Shown: positions 10,801-24,000 of the stretch, in pieces
How positions within the stretch are numbered: position 1 is the first letter of the stretch
Layout of the letters: each line of letters starts with the position of its first letter
Source of the DNA: Colius striatus
Lineage: Eukaryota; Chordata; Aves; Coliiformes; Coliidae
Reading direction: 5' to 3'
Assembly (NCBI RefSeq): GCF_028858725.1
Contig: NC_084772.1
Span: 13,399,048-13,463,047 of the forward strand
Length of the DNA: 64,000 nucleotides
The notes under the pieces: model-generated
The model's database searches: none
What the model saw: only the letters and a program-made list of their open reading frames with translations
Told to the model about the DNA's origin: nothing
Position numbers and translations under genes: made by a program

Positions 10801-13800
10801 AAACTCATTTCCCCAAGTTGAGTCTGGTTTGCTTATGGCAATAATTGCTGAGTGATCTCCCGGTCCTTATCTTGACCCACAAGCCTTTCATTATATATTT
10901 TTTCTTCCCTGTATCCAGTTGAAGAGGAGAGTCATAGAGCAGCCTTGGTGAGAACTTGTCATCAAGCCAGGGTCAGTCTCACTCCATAGCCTTAATTTGA
11001 AACAAATAGGGCATTAACCTGTGACCTAACTTCCCTGGTATAGGCCTTCATCCCATGAAGCACTACGTTCCAGTCTAGACTCCAGGGTGCTACATTACTG
11101 TATTATTTAGGATAGATTGTGCTGAGAAAGGCCTTTGCCTTGTCCTAACTTTGCAGAACTTTCTCAAGAGTCCTCCGATGAAGCCATTTCTAAGCTGTGG
11201 ATAGCGCCAGCATGGTCTTTTAATTTTCATTACAGTCTTTGTTGACCTTCTCACGGTGAGTAAGCAATCAGAATCCCAGGGGACATCCAGTCCCTACCGC
11301 AAAGTCATTTGTCAACAGCATTTGCATTAATTAATCCCATCTGTAAAAACACATCTTTACCTCACAGGGAAAAGACTTGCCATCAATTGTATGCTCTGAT
11401 CCCTGGCTGTGCTTTGTCCCCCAGTGAAAGTGAAACTGCTTTAGCCGAAATGGATTCTCAAAGGGACCACCGCTAATTGCTAGGCAAAAAGAGAGGCAAA
11501 AGGTTAAGCATTTTGGCTTTTTAGCATCCTGGTAGTGAAAAATAACCATTGCTGACACAGTAGTGGAAAAAGACAATAGCATCTCCCAGTTGCCAGTATA
11601 AAAAAATATCTGTCACCCAGACATGGAGCACCTGAATTGATGTAAAAGTTCAAATTAAAAACATTGGGTGGCTACCTGTACAGAATTTCATAGCATTTTT
11701 GAAGGAGTATATTTGACATATGAAGATGTGGTAGCCATTGTTATGGTTATGCCTTTCCTATTAAATACAATAAATCCAAGTTGAATATTAAAAATTAAAT
11801 CACAATTTGAAACTCATGTACCTGAAATATTTTTGGCATAGATACCTTGAGTATCAGGTACACAACTCAAACACTTCCTCTTTAAAGCATCTTCACTTCC
11901 AGTGAAGGTTATCTCTATAGTCTGTTTCTTGTAAATACCCGATCCCATAAAAAGGTAATACTATATCTTGTACTTCACACAGAGAAACTTTGTACACCAT
12001 TTAGAAATAATACTTAAGAACATAACCTACTTACAAAAGATAGTTTATCAACAGCACCAGTAATCCCGTTGTAATTTTATATGGCACTAAATCACATAAA
12101 TTTTTCCCAACAGACAAGAAAAGCTGATCAAAAGTCTTAGATTAGGAAAAGTATCTGTAAAGCACTTATCCTTGGTATAGTCCATAACATTTGACTTAAA
12201 GAAAGTTGAAACTGAGGATTGCACAGTGCTACCACATGTGCATAGCTCCCGTTGGGCCTTTATGCAGGAAACTGGCCTCGCCAAAGCAAAGGGTTTAGTA
12301 TTAATTAAGAATAAGTATCTCCTAGTATGTTTTTCTGAACTCTGTCTCAAATATTATTTTAAGAAATCTTGCTGTGATGGGTAACTGTCAAAATTCTGTT
12401 GTACAGAATTCATGCAGAGCTGTGAGTCACTAGATACATTTCAAAACAACTAAAAATCACTGTAATCCGTGGTTTCCACTCCTAGAAATCTTGTTCCTTC
12501 AAAGTGTTATTAAAATAGGGCATGTGCTTAGTGCAGGAGGGGCAGAGGTCTTCAATCCTGCTTGTGCTTCGAGTATACTTCAGAATACAGAGTAATAGAT
12601 CATGTTCTTAAACTTCTAAAGCTGGATAAAGTAGATATAGTTCAGCTTCGAATTGCACAAAAGTAGATGGCAAGCTAAGATAATACTTCCAAACATCCTG
12701 CAAATTCTCTTTGCAGGGTGACATACTTAGTGTATCTGTGTAGTAAGACTTTGGAAAACATACATCCAGTCTTCTTCAATTGAGTAAAGATACTTGAAAA
12801 CCTGACCATTCAGTTAGGCCATTTCTTAGTCACTCCAGAAATGAAATTTTAAAACAAAGTAGCTTGTATTTTAACCCCCAGCCCTTATTTCAAATGGTTA
12901 CCAGCACAGACAAGTCACTTCACAGAAAGAATAACTTGGTTTGAGTATCTAGGATATCCTGTTAAACTAGAACCAATAAATACACTCACATGGAGGACAA
13001 GAAAAAACTTTAAAAAATCAGCTGATAGGTTTAAAAACTACTCCAAGTGGTGTTCTTCCTAAAGTGCACCTTTTCCATTTCAGTTACTTTATCATCTCCA
13101 TTTGAATGCTCTTCCCCTACTTCCAGAGATAAAAGCAAGATCTACCCTGGAAGCAGAATTAACAGAAGTATTTGATCACTTAAAGCACTTACATTCTCTG
13201 CCAAGGGCCAAGAAAAAGAAACAACTGCAGATAGTCCAACATCCACGAGCTGCTACCAACTCAGAATTAGCTGAAGATAGTGTAATTTCTAAAACAACTG
13301 AACTGCTATGAGGCAGGGAGGAGAGAAGAAAACAATGCAAAGTAACAGTGACTGGCCCAGATACAACTTGGTGTAGTGACTGTAGTTATAATGACTACAC
13401 TGTAGGTGTTTGATGTCTACTAATCCTCTTCTCTTCCCTGCCCTGTGGATGGGAACTGGGCAGTGAGCCAGACAGAGTCAGCATGTCTGTTAGCATCTTT
13501 CATTGGGATGATCATGGAAACAGGACAGTGAGGAGTATGCACACCTACCATGCACACTGATGTTGTCTGGAAGTGCTGCAGAGATGCATGGGTTCCCTGC
13601 CTAGCCAACTGACAATCCCCATTTAAAAGGAAGCATTACAAACAAACTGATTTTCCTGCTGCAAGAGTTTTTCCTGCTGCAGAAACACTACTCTGCTGGG
13701 CAATGTTGCACTGCTTGAGACACTCCCATGAAGACAAGAAATGTGAGGCTCAAGAAGACAAAATATCAAGGGCTGTGGTCATATGCCTTGTTCTGAACTG

Positions 13801-16130
13801 AAATTATACATCATACCAAGTATACTATATGGGATGTACTTGTTTCCCCTTACTAAGTCCAAAAATGAAATTCTGGGTTAGTTGGTTGGGTTGGTCTCAC
13901 CTGTCTTGTCATCAGTATCTTCAAACTCAACCACAACTGAATGCCCATTGTTGGAGATGTTGAGAGATGTACATGACTCATAGGAAATAATAAGTGGCTT
14001 CAGATTAGGATCATAAACTGCTCTTGCAGAAACTATATCAATAGGTGACTGGCGGTTCCCTTGGGCAATAGGATAAGATTTGTGCCACTCTGAAGGTCCT
14101 TCAAAAGGAAAGAAAGGAAAGCACCATTACTTTCTTCTTGCTACACACAATCATTACAGGTTTTAACGACACTTGAAGTAAAGCTTGCTGAGCAGGAGTG
14201 ACCTGAAAGTTTGTTATCTTAGCAGTTGGCTTCAGTTTTAAGCTGGTCTGTTTTTGCTAGCAGAAACAAGCTGCAACAAGATGAGGGATTTGAATATTTT
14301 GTAGAAAATACACTGAAGAAATCACAGCACATCAACACACTGCTGCATCTTCAGTTACTTGTGCCACTAATTTTCTGCAGAGTTTGTGAGTACATTGCTA
14401 AGGTATCTGAAAATGATCCAAAGTCAGTGTGGGTATAAAGACACTTGCATGCATGCACATACTCCCCCAAAGAAACAGTATTTAATTCTTCCTTGGGAAA
14501 GATACTGTAAAAGCTTTGGTGATTCAAATTAGATGCAGATGACTCAATCTCTTAGCTACTGACTTCGCAGTTATTTTTAAAACCATTCTATGACTGCAGT
14601 AAATCTTTGAGGCAACTTCATTCTTCACTCATGCCCATTATGGTATCTCTCTACCCTGAGTGAAAAGTATAATGTACTAATTAACTTTTTTGGACTTCCT
14701 GACCCCAGAGTGGGGACAAAGACCAATTTAATAACATAGCTGTCTGCTGCCAGAGCTGGAACATTCTTATGCTGTTTGAGATAAGGTTTTATTTGTATCA
14801 CAAGTACTTACTCTTAAGACTTCTTTTTCTACTTGGGTATGAAGAAGTAAATTCTTGGTAGTGCAAGAAGCAAATTTTTCTATTGCTTAGGCTCATGAAG
14901 TATTAACAGTAACCATTTTAAGATTCTGAAGAAGCACATTTTTAATTGTAGCATTCTCACATACTTACACAAGTGGAAACTTTTTTAATCAAGCACAAGT
15001 ATTTACATAAAAACAATGGTCTGTTATTCTACTTATCTTCAGTATTTTCTGAAAAGATAATATTATAAGATCTTTTCTCAGCCTGCCTATAAAACTGATT
15101 TAGGATTTAAATACTGTTACACAAGCTTAGGCAATATGATTTGTCTCTTACAAGCTTCGTAAGACTATACATGACTTTATTACTATCTATATGCCCAAAC
15201 ACATAATACTATCTGCTAGCAATAGCCAGCTTCACCTGGCATTCAAACTTGGTTTTGGAACCCTAGAAACAAATAATTGCTGCTAAGAGAGACTATCTCC
15301 TGAAGATTATGCAAAAGACTCACTGTGGGCACTCAGTATCTAAAATAATTGCTGTTAGAAGAAACCCCTGAAAATTCTGTAAAAGGCTGTCATATTGGAC
15401 AGCACCACTCACTCATCTGCCCTTCTCTGTAAAGGGTACAGGTGCTGTAAAACACTACTGTAGGAATCTTTCAGTAGCTTCACATAGCCTCTCACTCAGT
15501 GACACATTCTTGGAGGTGGGAAGCAAAGGAGGATGACTAAACTAAAAACTGTCAAATCAGAAAGCAGAAATTGTATTGTAAGTGATCTCTGATACTGATC
15601 TGCACAATTTATTGATGTTCTAGAAATACAGAACATATACCTTATTTTACTCACTTCTATGGAAGCATGGCTATCACATTTCAACAGCTGCACAGGATCA
15701 GGAGATCTATTACTGTACAACTATATTTTCTATACTTAAAAATAATTGCTTTTGGAGAGACAGACACAGTTAATCTTTTCATAACAGCTTTTTGGAGAGG
15801 GACCCATCTGTAATGCCTGCAGCCTGAAAAAAAAAACCACTCAGTATTGCTTCCCTCAGCTTAGGAACAGACTGCAACAACGAAAGGCAGCAGGCATAAG
15901 TTCATGCACCTTTCAATGCCACTTTCTGAGTGCTATTTATTATCAATGAATTAATTAATTACCTGCTGTATATACTTGATGCTTCCAGACATCAAAATGC
16001 AGGCAGCTCTGCAGGGCTCAGCGAACACTTCTAGAAAGAAAATGAGTGGGGGAAGACAGAGAGATGCAGCACGGAAATGCTATAACCTACCGTCATCCTG
16101 CCCATATCCCCAACTGTGGTGGCCAGTCAT
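7801..16130 (-). CDS. CA7: carbonic anhydrase 7, complete, seven coding exons
   Basis: Cytosolic alpha-carbonic anhydrase, which interconverts CO2 and bicarbonate; CA7 is known from neurons and muscle. Coding exons in transcript order are 16130-16091, 14098-13901, 11479-11361, 10151-10056, 9818-9756, 8368-8213 and 7923-7801. All have GT-AG borders and matching phases, and they sum to 795 nt, giving 264 aa, the human CA7 length. It starts [14 protein letters not shown] and ends RVVRASFKA, as in CA7. Zinc ligands are visible as the two His of FHFHWG (exon 3) and the first His of LHLVHW (exon 4). The proton-shuttle His is in NNGHS and the catalytic Thr is in SLTTPPL. Two cysteines of human CA7 are replaced: the one before FNPKC is Ser, and the one in PICIS is Arg. 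The family assignment is secure; CA13 and CA2 fit the two ends less well. Confidence 0.95.
8371..8414 (-). repeat. (TG)n-(T)n tract at the CA7 exon 6 acceptor
   Basis: On the minus strand about nine TG units (8397-8414) are followed by a short spacer and a run of about 15 T (8375-8389), then CCCC and the acceptor AG for CA7 exon 6. The tract forms the polypyrimidine region of that acceptor. On the plus strand it appears as a poly-A run followed by a CA microsatellite. Confidence 0.85.
10358..10986 (+). mobile_element. solo LTR of an avian endogenous retrovirus, probably ERVL-type, degraded
   Basis: The element opens with TGTATTGGGTTTGTGTGGCC and closes near a GCCAGGGTCAGTCTCACTCC stretch. 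It carries the internal landmarks I know from a widespread bird LTR: GGCCAAGGCCAAGCCCATCA, a GGGATAACATTTAAG promoter-like segment, CTGCAGCC-type repeats, and AAATTAAACTCATTTCCCCA followed by GTCCTTATCTTGACCCAC. No internal retroviral genes accompany it, so it is a solo LTR. It is diverged and shortened relative to the copies I remember. It lies in intron 3 of CA7, oriented opposite to that gene. The assignment to ERVL is from memory, not from a search; a clear target-site duplication was not found. Confidence 0.75.
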
Positions 16131-16194
16131 TATAGGGGAGCTGCACCCTGCTTTGCTCTCAGCTCTCTGAGGAAGGCACTGCTGCTTACCTGCC

Positions 16195-16200
16195 TTTATA
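16195..16200 (-). promoter_or_regulatory. TATA box of CA7
   Basis: TATAAA in the context ATTATAAAGGC lies on the minus strand 65 bp upstream of the CA7 start codon (16130). A start site about 30 bp downstream would leave a 5' leader of roughly 35-40 nt. The surrounding sequence is not a CpG island, which suits a tissue-restricted TATA promoter. No transcript evidence is available. Confidence 0.5.
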
Positions 16201-19200
16201 ATGGCTCACCGTGGGATAGGGTCAGCCCCTTAAAGATACAGAGCAACCAGAGCAATTCCTGCAGGACAGGGAAAGCACCTGCCTTCCTCCTGCTCTCAAC
16301 TTTGCTGGCCCTGCTCCTCCTCACTCTGTTGGATAACTCAGCCCAGGAAGAGGAAAACGTCCTGAAGTCCCAGGACTTAAAAAACAGGACTGTCCAGGTG
16401 GCATGGGGATCAAATTTAGGAAAGAATAAGATTTTTCCCATTCTACACCACAAGGAAGCAAGAGTTACAACCTGCTCTGAGCATTAGGGCACAGTAATGT
16501 GTGCAGATAGTAATGGGAACTGCCCTTCTCACTTTTATGTTCTACAGGGAACAACACCACTACCTCTCTTAAACACTCTCTGCAGCTGCCAAAAAAAAAA
16601 AAAATAGATGTTTCCACCTGATTAGTAACTAAAACTTGAGAATCAGTGCTTACATGATATGGAGAACATTCGTATCTCAGGAAAAAATTACTTGTGCTAC
16701 TTTTAAACAAAAGAAACAGTTTCACCAATTAAGGATAAATTGGCAATCTGATTTTTTTTCTTTGTAATTCTAAAGAAACTTTTTAATAAGGCAAAAATAA
16801 AGTGTGGTTATATTTGAGAACAGAACACAGCAGACTCTAGAGAAAGAAGCTGATCTCTGAAGCCTCAGTTACCTAGTATGAAACAGTAGCTGCCTGTACC
16901 CTGCTACAGTCATGAAGAGGCTACAATGAGATACTCAATCTGCATCTGTACAAGTCTTAAGACATCTTTGAAGCCAGAAAAATGTCTCCTTGATAGTAAT
17001 TTTGTTAGATCTGAGGAAATGCCGTCTGCCAAGTCTGCATTTTATACATGTATTGATTTTCATAAAGAAAATAGCACACAGAAATAGCAATTCTTCTATT
17101 ATGCAATCAAGAAAATGGGAAAAAAATCAATTAAAGCATTTTATGCATCTTTAATACTGTGGTACTGCCTTGTAAGAATTCAGTTCCATCTTTGGAGGCT
17201 ATAGGATTCAGCTATAAAGCCTTTGAGATTCGCTGATGAAAGCTAAATCACTCAATAAGGGATGTAAACTGTTGTAAAGGTGTCCACAGAGTAGTTATAC
17301 AGTGATTTCTTCGGGTCAACTTCTTGATTTATTTCTGTTAAATTGCTGTGATCTCCTCAGGTCCCTGCAGGGGCTTGGCACATGCAGCAGGCACTGACAC
17401 TGCAGTGTCTGTGGCAAAAGTCTGCACAGGCTTGTCCTAATGGTGACTCAAACACTGGAAGTTGTGCAGCAGTGCTGCCACAGGCTTCAAATATGTGGGT
17501 GCTCAGCAGGACGAGTGAGCTGCAAGACGTTGTTCTGCTTTGGTTCTAATTCTCGTGTGGCTCTTTGCTGTGTTGGTAGACAGGGAAGCCAGATCTAGAC
17601 AGTCAGTCACATGCCAGTATTTGGGAAAGCTGTTCTAGACCATGGGGAAAAGCACAAAAAATACCAACTTACCAGTGAGAAGAAGAAACAGAAGAAGAAT
17701 TTTGTATGTTAAAAAAGCAGACTATATATTGGAGAAAACTGTATGCAAGATAAAGAATACTGAGCAACCGTTTTCAAGAGAAACTTGAAAATTGAGGCTC
17801 AGAGCTTGCTCACAGGGCACAGTGCTGTTGAAGTGGCCCAATGTCTACATGCATTTGACACCATTCACCACTTCAGCTTTTAGGACATGAGGAAATGGGC
17901 TCAAGTTGCACCAGGGGAGGTTTATATTGGACACTAGGAAGAACTTTTTAACTGAGAGGGTTATTAAGTGTTGGAAGGGGCTGCCCAGGGAGGTGGTGGA
18001 GTCACTGTCCCTAGAGATATTGAAAAGACGCACAGATGAGGTGCTGAAGGACGTGGACTAATTTAGTGATTGGCCTGGCACTGTGAGGTTAGTGGTTGGC
18101 CTTGATGATCTTATGTATTCACACAGGACATTATGTCACCTGAGGATAATGCTTTTGATATGCATTACTGCATGGCTGTAGAGGGGCAGAACTCCTAAAG
18201 GAGATGTAAAATAAAAAAATAGTTCCAAGTGTATGGCTAAATGACCTGAGTGTATTTGCTTAAGTTACTTGGCAATAATCTTTGCTGAGCATCTTTAATA
18301 CTGGCAACATACATTTGAACAAGATGTCATGTGCCTTCTTTATTGCATATGAGTGTGTCTGATGTGTCACTGCCAAGAAAAATATAGCAGAAATAACAAT
18401 CAGTTTGGATATAGGCTGCTCACTCTACAGCCTTCAAAGTACAAAAGGTAGGAGCAGATTAAATGTTAAAGCATTCATCACTCAGAGCTTGTCTACACCC
18501 CAGGTTCCTGAAAGAGTATCTTGTTTATCCAGACAGCTCATCGCTCTTCTTACATTGCCATTACTAATGCTGGCAGTTTCCAAATGGGAGTTATACTAAG
18601 GTGACATCTGTTCTTTGTGTGGACATTAAAATCCTTTCGAATGAATCCGCAAACAATATAAAAATACTTCACAAGGTAAATAAAATCAGGAGGATGTCTT
18701 GCCAGGGCTAAAACACTAAAAAGAAGACTCCAGATTCTGTTTTTTCTGGTTTTTAGTGTTTTATTGAAGTGACTGCCTACTCTTGTTTGACTGACAATAG
18801 AAATTTCAAAGTTTACATTCTCAAGCTTTTCTTTGCAAACAGGAAAATGCCATGACTGTATATTGAGATTCTCATGCATCCAATGTAACTTCAGGAGATG
18901 AAAGTGGTAATAGTTCTCCCACAGCTACATAGTGGGATCTATGAGATTTCTAAGTGAAAAAAACCACAACATTTATTTACTGAGAATCTCTTCCTGGCAT
19001 AAGGGGTGGGGAGGCAGGGAAAGGGCATCACCAAGTATAGAAGGGATTCGAGAAGAAAATGACAAAAAGGACATGCAGAGAATTAACAGACAATTTTGCA
19101 AAAGAAAAAAACTTGAATAAAACATGCTCCAAGAGGGCCAAGATGAAAGAAGGAATTTGTTTGGAACATTCTTGGGAAAGTGGAGCAGAAAAAGAGGAAG

Positions 19201-20300
19201 GGGGTACCTAGTTCCATAGAAGTTTCCCAGCCTTCACATGCCCTTTATTTTTTATTGACTTTCAAAGCTATACACACTTGGCTGCTTTACACCAGAAGTG
19301 GGAACTGGTTTTTGGAACTAAATCTAAAATAATAATTCTTATAATTTATGGTTTGTTCAGTTGAAACACTATAATCATAGCAGATAGCAAGAACAGAACA
19401 AGACAACTTTTGACTTTGGCAGACAGAACATGCCTACAAATACTGCAACAGCCACTGAAATGTCAAGAAATGGAAGGATTTACTGTGACATAGCAAACAA
19501 TGCCTGAGAAAAATGTATTTTGGAGGACATACTGCTTGTGGGAAAACAAAGGAGGAAGCACTATATTTTATTACATTATCTGCATTGTATAAACCACTCA
19601 ACTATAATTGCACTGTTGTATAGTTCATTCCAGCAAGTATGTAGCAAATTAAATTTACTAAAGAGAAGAAAATCAAAAGGGTAACAGAATACTCTCTCAT
19701 TGGCTAACAAACCATCTGGAATGATGCACACATTTTAGGACCTTTATTTTGTTGTTGAAACCTCATGCCAGAGACATTTGTTGAAATTTTTAAAGATGGG
19801 AAAGTCTTCTCTGTTTTGTATACCTCCACAATACAATCTATATTGATCCTATCTGGAGAGAGTTTCATAACCTAAATATGTAGGCACAACAGACTTCAGA
19901 TTTTGTTCTATCGGTACTAAATAGAAATAGTAATAACTATTAGTAACTAGCAACATTGACCCCTGCATCTATGCTGATGTTTGACTGCTGGCACTCACAC
20001 TGCTCCTGATCCCGACTGCTGCAAAATGCTTCTGAATTTCAGACCCGAAAGTGGGTTGAGATTACACTACGCATTTTGAGCATAAATTCTGTGAATTGCA
20101 TCGTACCTTTGTGAAGGAAACCGCACCCCACGTTTCTATGCTCGAGATTCCCGCCACCCTTAAGCATTCCTCAGACACCAAAGCCTGCCTTGTCACCACC
20201 GGCTTTCTTCTAGCGTTTTCCAACGTGCTGCCTCAAATCCCACTGAGCAACGACGGCAGCTTTAGGGATTTCGAGTCAACACGAATCTTCTCACCTACAC
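16201..20300. other. intergenic region between the divergent CA7 and NAE1 genes
   Basis: About 4.5 kb separates the two start codons, which point away from each other. Apart from a CR1 3' fragment at 17880-18115 I see no exon-like structure. The sequence is AT-rich until the NAE1 CpG island begins near 20300. CA7 thus has its own TATA promoter rather than sharing the NAE1 island. Confidence 0.55.
17880..18115 (+). mobile_element. CR1 LINE, 3' end fragment
   Basis: Diagnostic CR1 segments occur in order: CTCAAGTTGCACCAGGGGAG, then GGGCTGCCCAGGGAGGTGGT, then GGAGTCACTGTCCC, then a TTGGCCTTGATGATCTT ending. The typical terminal ATTCTATG repeats are not retained. It is a 5'-truncated copy in plus orientation, as is usual for avian CR1. 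Confidence 0.9.
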
Positions 20301-21030
20301 CTATGGACGCCTACACCTACACAAGACGATGGACGCCCGCGCCTCACAAGCGCAGCCGTGAGGCGAGCCCTGCAGCCCCGCCCAAAGGCAACGAACGCAT
20401 CCCGCGGAGCGGACATGTGGCCGTTGAGCGCTGCTGAGGACAGCGCCGAGGCGCCGCGCGTAAGAGCGTGAGGACTGCCCGGGCGAGGCGGGGCACCGGG
20501 GCGCTCCCACGCCGCTGCCACCACGGACCGTCCGGCAGCGGCCCCGCAGCGCCTCCCGCTGCCCGCGCCTGCGCGCGCCCGCCCCCCGCGCCTGCGCAGC
20601 GCCCTCAGCGAAGGAGCGCGCGGCCATGGCGCAGGCGGGCAGGCTCAGCCTGAAGGAGCAGAGATATGATCGGCAGCTGAGGTAGCGCACAGGTCCTCCG
20701 CGGGCCTCGGCCCCGGTACCGATGGGCCGCCGCCGCCCCGGTGCGGTGGAGAGTCGGCTGCCGCGGCGCCTGGCCCCGCCTCTGGCTGCAGGCCGGGCCA
20801 GGGGCCGCGCTTTCCCTGCTTGAGTTGCCCGTTGGAGCGACGGGTCTCCTCCGCGGGCGCTTGTAAGGCGAGGCGCGGCTGGCAGCTGCCGGGGCTGCGC
20901 ATTGCAGGAGGGGCTGCACGGCTCCAGCCACCCGGGCCGTGCCCCGTGCCGCAGGGGAGGGGGCTGCACCCGACCGAGCCTGGCTGCTGCTTGTCGGGGT
21001 CGCCGGGCAGCAGCGCGGATGTTTGCGCCG
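20300..21030. promoter_or_regulatory. CpG island promoter of NAE1
   Basis: GC- and CpG-rich sequence surrounds the first NAE1 coding exon (20626-20681) and extends into intron 1. No TATA box is visible near the start, as is usual for a housekeeping promoter. The open frames on both strands here are compositional. Confidence 0.85.
20565..20597 (+). promoter_or_regulatory. pair of NRF1-like sites upstream of NAE1
   Basis: GCGCCTGCGC occurs twice, at 20565-20574 and 20588-20597, about 30-60 bp before the NAE1 start codon. It matches the NRF1 half-site pair (YGCGCAYGCGCR) except at the central base. Paired sites of this type are frequent close to start sites of housekeeping CpG-island promoters. 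Confidence 0.45.
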
Positions 21031-24000
21031 ACGTAGGGGAAAAAAAGGCATAGAAGAGCAAAGTTAAATGAGAGAGGGCGATTCATGCTGGAGCCAGACA
21101 GTGCGTGGAGTGTGCCCCCTGTTAATTTCACATGCTTGACGTATAGGAATCTTGTTAGCAGCTATAAGGCATTGCTGTGGCTCTTCAGTAACTTTTTTTC
21201 TGCAACTGAAAGGATCAAATTAACGTGTAAATCATATGAAATCAATGAGACGTTTGTGACTGTGTAGTCATGTCCCGTTTTCAGTCTTAATGCTATTTTA
21301 TAGATATCTTAAATATGTTCTCAGACTTATAGATACCGATTTCCAACTGCTTGCACTTTTCAGTGTCTTCTACTATAAACATATAACAATGTATTATTTA
21401 CATTAAAAGTTAGGAAAAAGAGAGCATTTTAAAAGTTTATCACCTCTCAACAGTGAATGAAAGTAGCATGCTTGTGACTGCTTAAATATTCTTCAATTCT
21501 TTATGTTGACCTTATAATCTGAAATGAAATAATTTCATAGTGTTTTGGTTTCTATCCCAATATAGATTATGGGGTGACCATGGACAAGAAGCTTTAGAAT
21601 CTGCCCACGTTTGTTTAATAAATGCAACAGCAACAGGAACTGAAATACTCAAAAACTTAGTGCTGCCAGGTGAACAGATATCCTCTGTATTTTCTTTGTA
21701 CTGCATCTGATAACTTGATAATGCCTAGTTACTTGTAATTTTTTTTCCTCCCCAAGGTATTGGTTCATTTACAATTGTGGATGGGAATCAAGTCTCTGGA
21801 GAAGATGTTGGAAATAAGTAGGTTTGTTACTGGTTTCTGATACAAATTGAGAAGTAGCAGAGTTTCATAAGTAGCTCCATCTCTATACTTGTTAAGAAAT
21901 TCTGTAAAATTGTATTACACTTTAATAGCCTTTATCTGTTTTTCCAAGTCTTTTGTGAGCTTGGATGTTTGTGACATACACAGCATACATGATCATTTTC
22001 ATATTAGCTGCTAAACTTTACGTAGTTTTAACTGGTTTTGTATCTTGAGAGTCTTATTTGCTTTACACATCACATTTCCAAATATACTCTAAAAATAATT
22101 TGTTTGCTGTAATCTCGAGATGTGACAGTACAACATTTGCTTGTGTTTCACTGTGCCTAAATGTATTTTCTGTAGTTTTGGTGATGAAAATAACTTGCTT
22201 TTCATCACTTTGTCACCGTGAAACTATGACTGATAGCCATTTACAAGTGTGCATAGATTTGAAAGTCTGTATTTCTATAAAAAGAATTTGTTAACTAATT
22301 CTAGGTCACATTCTCTTCTGGTTCAGGTAGATACCTACAAATATCTGTCTGCTTACAGGGGTTATATGAGGGGGAAGAATATTCTATTACATGAAGAAGT
22401 GAGCACTAATGGGTCTTTAAGTAGCCTAGTGAAAAAGAATCTGCAGTCTGACCGAGGCTTTGAGGTGGTTGGCTTGTCTTATTTTTCAGAGTTGTGGCTC
22501 AGGCATTGGAAAGTTTCCTTTAAGAAGCTGATGATGGGGGAAATGTAATGATGGAGAGAAGAAAAGCAGATTTAATGGAGAGCTTGGTTTGTTGTTAGTG
22601 AGAGCCAGCAACACATTCTGCACTACAAAATGTAGCTTTAATGTTTTTCTTCACATTAACTGTCTTTTTTCTCTTTTTCAGTTTTTTTCTACAGAAAAGG
22701 CATATTGGTCAGGTAAGGAAGTAACAAATGTGACTTTAGCTGTAATCAAAGCATGAAGGTGTTGAGTAAATACTCGAATGTAATACTGTGAGTAGTGCTA
22801 AAAACATCTATGTATTGGTTAAACTCTGTTTATTCTTTGAAGAATTTTCCATGCTTTTTAATTGCTCATAAGAGAGAAGATGAGCTCAATTCTGGCAAGA
22901 TCAACTAGAAAAAATTAACAGAATATGGTTAAAATCTTTGGAAGGATAAGGTGGAAGACAACTGTGGCTGAAGGAGTAAAGCTAAGAGTAGAGAGGCAGA
23001 TGGGAAACAAACAAATCACAAAACAGAGAGAGGACAAAGGCATATATAACTCCTGGAAATTAATAAATAGCTGTCACATAGTTCTTCTTAAAGTGTTGTT
23101 ACAAAAAATGGTCTCAAACAAGTGCTGTCTGAGGGATTTTGGTCCAGATAAGCAAGCGTTACAATTAGAGATCATCCTAGCTTACAGTGAAGTCTCTTGT
23201 TGGTGGGTTTTTTGGTTGGTTGTTTTTATTAAGCATGGGGCATATGTAGTCATATGTAGTACTGACATGCTATATACATTACATTTCAAGAGGTTAAACA
23301 TTGTCTTGATTGTTCTGAAACAGAACCGTGCCCAGAGTGCCACTGAGCTCTTGCAAGAATTGAATAATGATGTTTCTGGAAACTTTGTTGAAGAGGTTTG
23401 TTTCTTGTTGTACAGTGTGATAAAACTATGAAATAATAGTTACGTGTTGTCTTTGTAATGTTGCAGTTTAAGTAGCTTCATGATAGAACAACATTTGAGG
23501 AAGAAACATTAAGTTATTTTGAACATTATTTTATAAATTAATAATTTTATAGCTCTCAGTTAACACTTTACGTTGAATGATGAACAGAGTTGCTCTGTCT
23601 TCATGAGGCTCCACACTATTTCCTGACTTTTCTTTTTCCCCACTATTTAGAGTCCAGAAAAACTTCTAGATGATGATCCTTCCTTTTTTAACCGTTTTAA
23701 CTTGGTGGTCACAACACAACTACCAGAAAGGTAAAGAGTTTAGTTTTGTTTTCATTCAGTTGTAAAAACTGCAGGCATATTATTGCAGGAAAACTTAGCA
23801 AAAGAGAACTCCTGTGGTGAAGGAAGAGTTCACCAAATGATGACATTTTTCTGTGGACCTTTTATGATGCTAATATATAGTTTAAAATCTTAAAGATCTG
23901 TGGCTGAGTCCTAAGTGCTGTCTCCAGGTGTATTTGTCTGTGGCAAGTACTCCTTTCGAGGGACAGTAGTTTTGTGTCCAAAATAGCTATAAAAACTATC

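Noticed and set aside
10425-10855. Open frames of 80-127 codons on both strands
   Set aside because: They lie wholly inside the solo LTR and do not correspond to retroviral genes.
20291-21131. Antisense open frame of up to 276 codons over NAE1 exon 1
   Set aside because: It is produced by GC-rich composition of the NAE1 CpG island; the real coding exon is on the other strand.
22925-23431. 168-codon open frame on the plus strand
   Set aside because: Its right end is NAE1 exon 5 (23324-23395) read through both splice sites. The part to the left is intronic and has no recognisable similarity.
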